Assembly (NCBI GenBank): GCA_039794245.1
Contig: JBDIVS010000007.1
Span: 1 to 64,000 of the forward strand
Source: DAITQM01 sp039794245
GTDB lineage: Bacteria > Pseudomonadota > Gammaproteobacteria > Xanthomonadales > Wenzhouxiangellaceae
Length of the DNA: 64,000 bases
Reading direction: 5' to 3'
Below are positions 62,160 to 64,000 of the stretch, piece by piece. How positions within the stretch are numbered: the stretch's first letter is position 1; each line of letters starts with the position of its first letter. The notes beneath the pieces are model-generated. The model was given only the letters and a program-made list of their open reading frames with translations. It searched no databases and was not told the DNA's origin. A program made the position numbers and the translations under genes.

Positions 62160-63322
62160 GCGCCGCCGCCCGGTGCCATCGGCAACGAACCTTGATAAAC
62201 GGCGTAGCGCTTGTAAACCACACCACCGATCTTTTCGATGATCGACCGGATCGCCCAGTTATCCTTGAGCACCCACGACAACTCCGCTGCGGTCCACCCG
62301 GTGGCGCAGCCGAGCTGCCAGGAGCGGGTCAGCAGGGCATAGGCGATGACGCAGGCCAGCGGTGTCCGCTGCCATTGCCGCTGGACCCCGAGCAGCACGA
62401 CCCGGGAACTCTTGATGCGCCCGCGGCGCTTGAGCCGCTGCAACAACCTGAGCCAGCCGAAGGGCAAAAGCCGGCCGTCGAGGCCGTGCAGCGCCTCGTT
62501 GAGGTTCGGCAGCGTGACCATCATCGCCGCCGGTTCACCGTCCACCTCGATGATCTGCCCCTGGCGCGGGTCGATCAGCGGTTTCATTTCGTTGCCCATA
62601 TGGCGGAATTCGCGTTCGCTGAACGGGATGAATCCCCAGTTGCCGGCCCACGCATCGTTGAAGATTAGGCGCATCTGCTCCAGATCGCGGCGCCAGGTGC
62701 GGTACGTGATGTGCCTGAGGCGCAGGCGGTCGCGGTAGCGCCGGATCAGCCGCGTGGTGTGCGCCGGCGGGCCATCGCCAAGATCGAGGTGGTAGGCCAG
62801 AAGTTCCTGAACCGGCTCCAGCCCGGCGCCGGCCAGCAGGCCGGGCAGGTACGCCGGAGTATGCGGCATCATCATGTAAGGCGGCGTATCGCGGCCGTCG
62901 ATCAGGACGCCGCAACTGGCGTTGATGGTCGGGTTGAACGGGCCGCGAATGAGGTTCTGGCCACGCGCCGCCAGCCAGTCGGCCGCGGCGCCGAGCAGGG
63001 CGGAGGCTGTGTCCGGATCGTTCAGGCAATCGAAAAACCCGAAATAACCCACCCGTTCGCCGTGCAGCGCCGCATGCCGGCGATCGATCTGGGCGCTGAT
63101 CCGGCCGCACACCCGGCCGTCGCGGCGCGCCAGCCAGAGCGCCATTTCGCCATGCTCGCGAAACGGGTGCGCGGGTTTCAACCATTGGGTCAGGTCCTGG
63201 TCGAGCGGGGTGATCCAATGCCGGTCGTGACGATACAGTTCCTTTGGGAAATCGAGAAAGCGTCGCAAATCGCTCCGCCCGCCGACGGGGTCGATACTGA
63301 CGTGCGATGAAATCGAATCCAT
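62156..63322 (-). CDS. YghO / bacterial ceramide synthase-like GNAT-fold protein
   Basis: A 388-residue protein with two GNAT-like halves. Blocks: FLDFPKELYRHDRHWITPLDQD near residue 22, GRISAQIDRRH, GYFGFFDCLNDPDTASALL, RGPFNPTINASCGVLIDG, PYMMMPHTPAYLP and AELSWVLKDN. This is the pattern of the YghO family, to which bacterial ceramide synthases (bCerS) also belong. It may transfer an acyl chain to an amine. The ATG 63322 is preceded by AGGAG. First gene of the lptF-lptG operon. The substrate call is inference. Confidence 0.6.
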   Translation of the reverse strand: MDSISSHVSIDPVGGRSDLRRFLDFPKELYRHDRHWITPLDQDLTQWLKPAHPFREHGEMALWLARRDGRVCGRISAQIDRRHAALHGERVGYFGFFDCLNDPDTASALLGAAADWLAARGQNLIRGPFNPTINASCGVLIDGRDTPPYMMMPHTPAYLPGLLAGAGLEPVQELLAYHLDLGDGPPAHTTRLIRRYRDRLRLRHITYRTWRRDLEQMRLIFNDAWAGNWGFIPFSEREFRHMGNEMKPLIDPRQGQIIEVDGEPAAMMVTLPNLNEALHGLDGRLLPFGWLRLLQRLKRRGRIKSSRVVLLGVQRQWQRTPLACVIAYALLTRSWQLGCATGWTAAELSWVLKDNWAIRSIIEKIGGVVYKRYAVYQGSLPMAPGGGA

Positions 63323-63860
63323 GCCTTGCTTTGGCTCCTGATACGGCTCTATGCTGTCCCGGCCCGGTGCGGTAACCCGGAAGCGGGCGGGGCCGGGAGC
63401 GCGTTCCGGCCCCCTGTTGCAAAATAACAACATCCTGTTATGATGAACGCGGCGGCCCTGCCGTGAAACACGGGTATGGTACCGGCCGGCCGGGGCTGGA
63501 ACGGGGCCGGAGGTCGTGAATGATAACCCAAGGGTTGTCGATGCAGTGTTGCGCCAAGGCACGTAAACTGGGAAAATACCTAGTTTGTATGCAAGCAACC
63601 GGGCGCAACAGGGTTCTGTTGGAAGCCTGTGACGAGGAGTAGCGGCATGGAAACGGACGGGAGTTCCGGGCGGCCGGCAGACCGGCAACCCCTCTCGCCC
63701 CGATTCGTCCGGCAATGAAATGACGGTATATAATGACCGATGCGTGGTGTTGTGGCATGCAGTGCTTGCCGCATGCCTCCGCCAAGGAAAGTACTAAAAT
63801 GGCCAGCACCATGCACCAGATCATCCCGACCAGGGCTTCTGCGACTCCAGACCTCGGGGC
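63323..63860. other. long divergent intergenic region
   Basis: 538 bp between the YghO-like gene (minus) and the acyl-AMP ligase (plus). It contains one good plus-strand promoter (63417-63444) and an isolated TATAAT at 63729-63734 without a clear -35. Base composition is less GC-rich than the genes. I see no convincing gene; a long leader or small RNA is possible. Confidence 0.5.
63417..63444 (+). promoter_or_regulatory. predicted sigma70 promoter
   Basis: TTGCAA (63417-63422), 16-bp spacer, TATGAT (63439-63444), reading toward the acyl-AMP ligase. This would give a leader of roughly 410 nt. Confidence 0.5.
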
Positions 63861-64000
63861 ATGACAACTTACAACGAAACGCGGGAGACGCCGGAATTGG
63901 TTAACCAACGTACACCCACCCAACACGGACTCAAACTGCGGGCGGCGGATTTCGCGACCCTGTCCGAAGCGCTCGACTACGCGGCCCGCGGCGATACCGG
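63861..64000 (+). CDS. fatty acyl-AMP ligase, N-terminal fragment (runs off window)
   Basis: From ATG 63861 the frame is open to the window end (46 full codons). After a variable start it reads RAADFATLSEALDYAARGDTG, the characteristic N-terminal run of bacterial fatty acyl-AMP ligases (FAAL, acyl-adenylate-forming enzymes that load acyl chains onto carrier proteins). The catalytic part lies outside the window. Its position opposite the YghO/LptF/LptG operon suggests a lipid pathway. Confidence 0.65.
   Translation, partial: MTTYNETRETPELVNQRTPTQHGLKLRAADFATLSEALDYAARGDT

Noticed and set aside
63438..63926. A 162-codon minus-strand frame in the divergent gap before the acyl-AMP ligase
   Set aside because: It overlaps the ligase start, has no family resemblance and a random-looking composition.

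Overview
The window is high-GC bacterial chromosome, almost certainly from a gammaproteobacterium. This rests on gene order and protein families: a serC-pheA-hisC-aroA-cmk-rpsA-ihfB-lapA-lapB supraoperon, a tpiA-secG-tRNA-Leu-nuoA-to-N operon, ExeA/GspB, LapB, DUF1820 and FFLEELY-motif proteins. It respires aerobically (complex I, a caa3-type oxidase), oxidises proline (PutA), handles polyhydroxyalkanoate (granule-region protein) and has an LPS envelope (LptF/LptG, LapA/LapB). I cannot name the genus. No rRNA, CRISPR array or transposase gene is visible.

Layout. 1-304: an initiator tRNA-fMet (minus) preceded by a 127-bp direct repeat built partly from fragments of the same tRNA. 385-12956 (minus): serC, pheA, hisC, aroA, cmk, rpsA, ihfB, lapA, lapB, then a CapD/WbpM-type nucleotide-sugar dehydratase and an esterase. 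tyrA is absent from its usual place between hisC and aroA. 12989-21137: mixed small units: a ThrE-like exporter, an orphan response regulator, a PHA-granule protein, a patatin, a peroxiredoxin, an FFLEELY protein, an arginine-deiminase-fold hydrolase coupled to a GST, and a DUF1820 protein. 21389-24512: exeA, gspB and a rhomboid protease. 24556-27711: putA. 27991-33242: the coxB-coxA-small ORF-ctaG-coxC operon and a zinc-ribbon methyltransferase.

33402-38156 is the accessory region: a decayed type I restriction locus. hsdM is cut short and carries an amber codon, no hsdS is present, and hsdR has a palindromic repeat inserted in frame. Between hsdM and hsdR lie a winged-helix/MNT nucleotidyltransferase and an alpha-helical HEPN-type partner, each broken by a one-base deletion. 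38229-54131 (minus) is tpiA-secG-tRNA-Leu(GAG)-nuoA to nuoN, with all 14 nuo genes intact. 54232-56217 holds a PRMT-like methyltransferase and a secreted IPTL-CTERM-like protein.

56324-64000 is a lipid-handling neighbourhood: a DAG-kinase-family lipid kinase, an MsbA-like ABC exporter, a Tam41-like nucleotidyltransferase, LptG, LptF, a YghO/bacterial-ceramide-synthase-like acyltransferase and, divergently, the start of a fatty acyl-AMP ligase. I read it as a candidate sphingolipid-type synthesis and export cluster continuing beyond the right edge.

Short non-coding repeats recur. Three families of MITE-like elements with perfect terminal inverted repeats (199/179 bp, 267 bp, 235 bp) lie within a few bases of stop codons. 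Two copies of the first family have 5-bp target duplications that include the stop codon.
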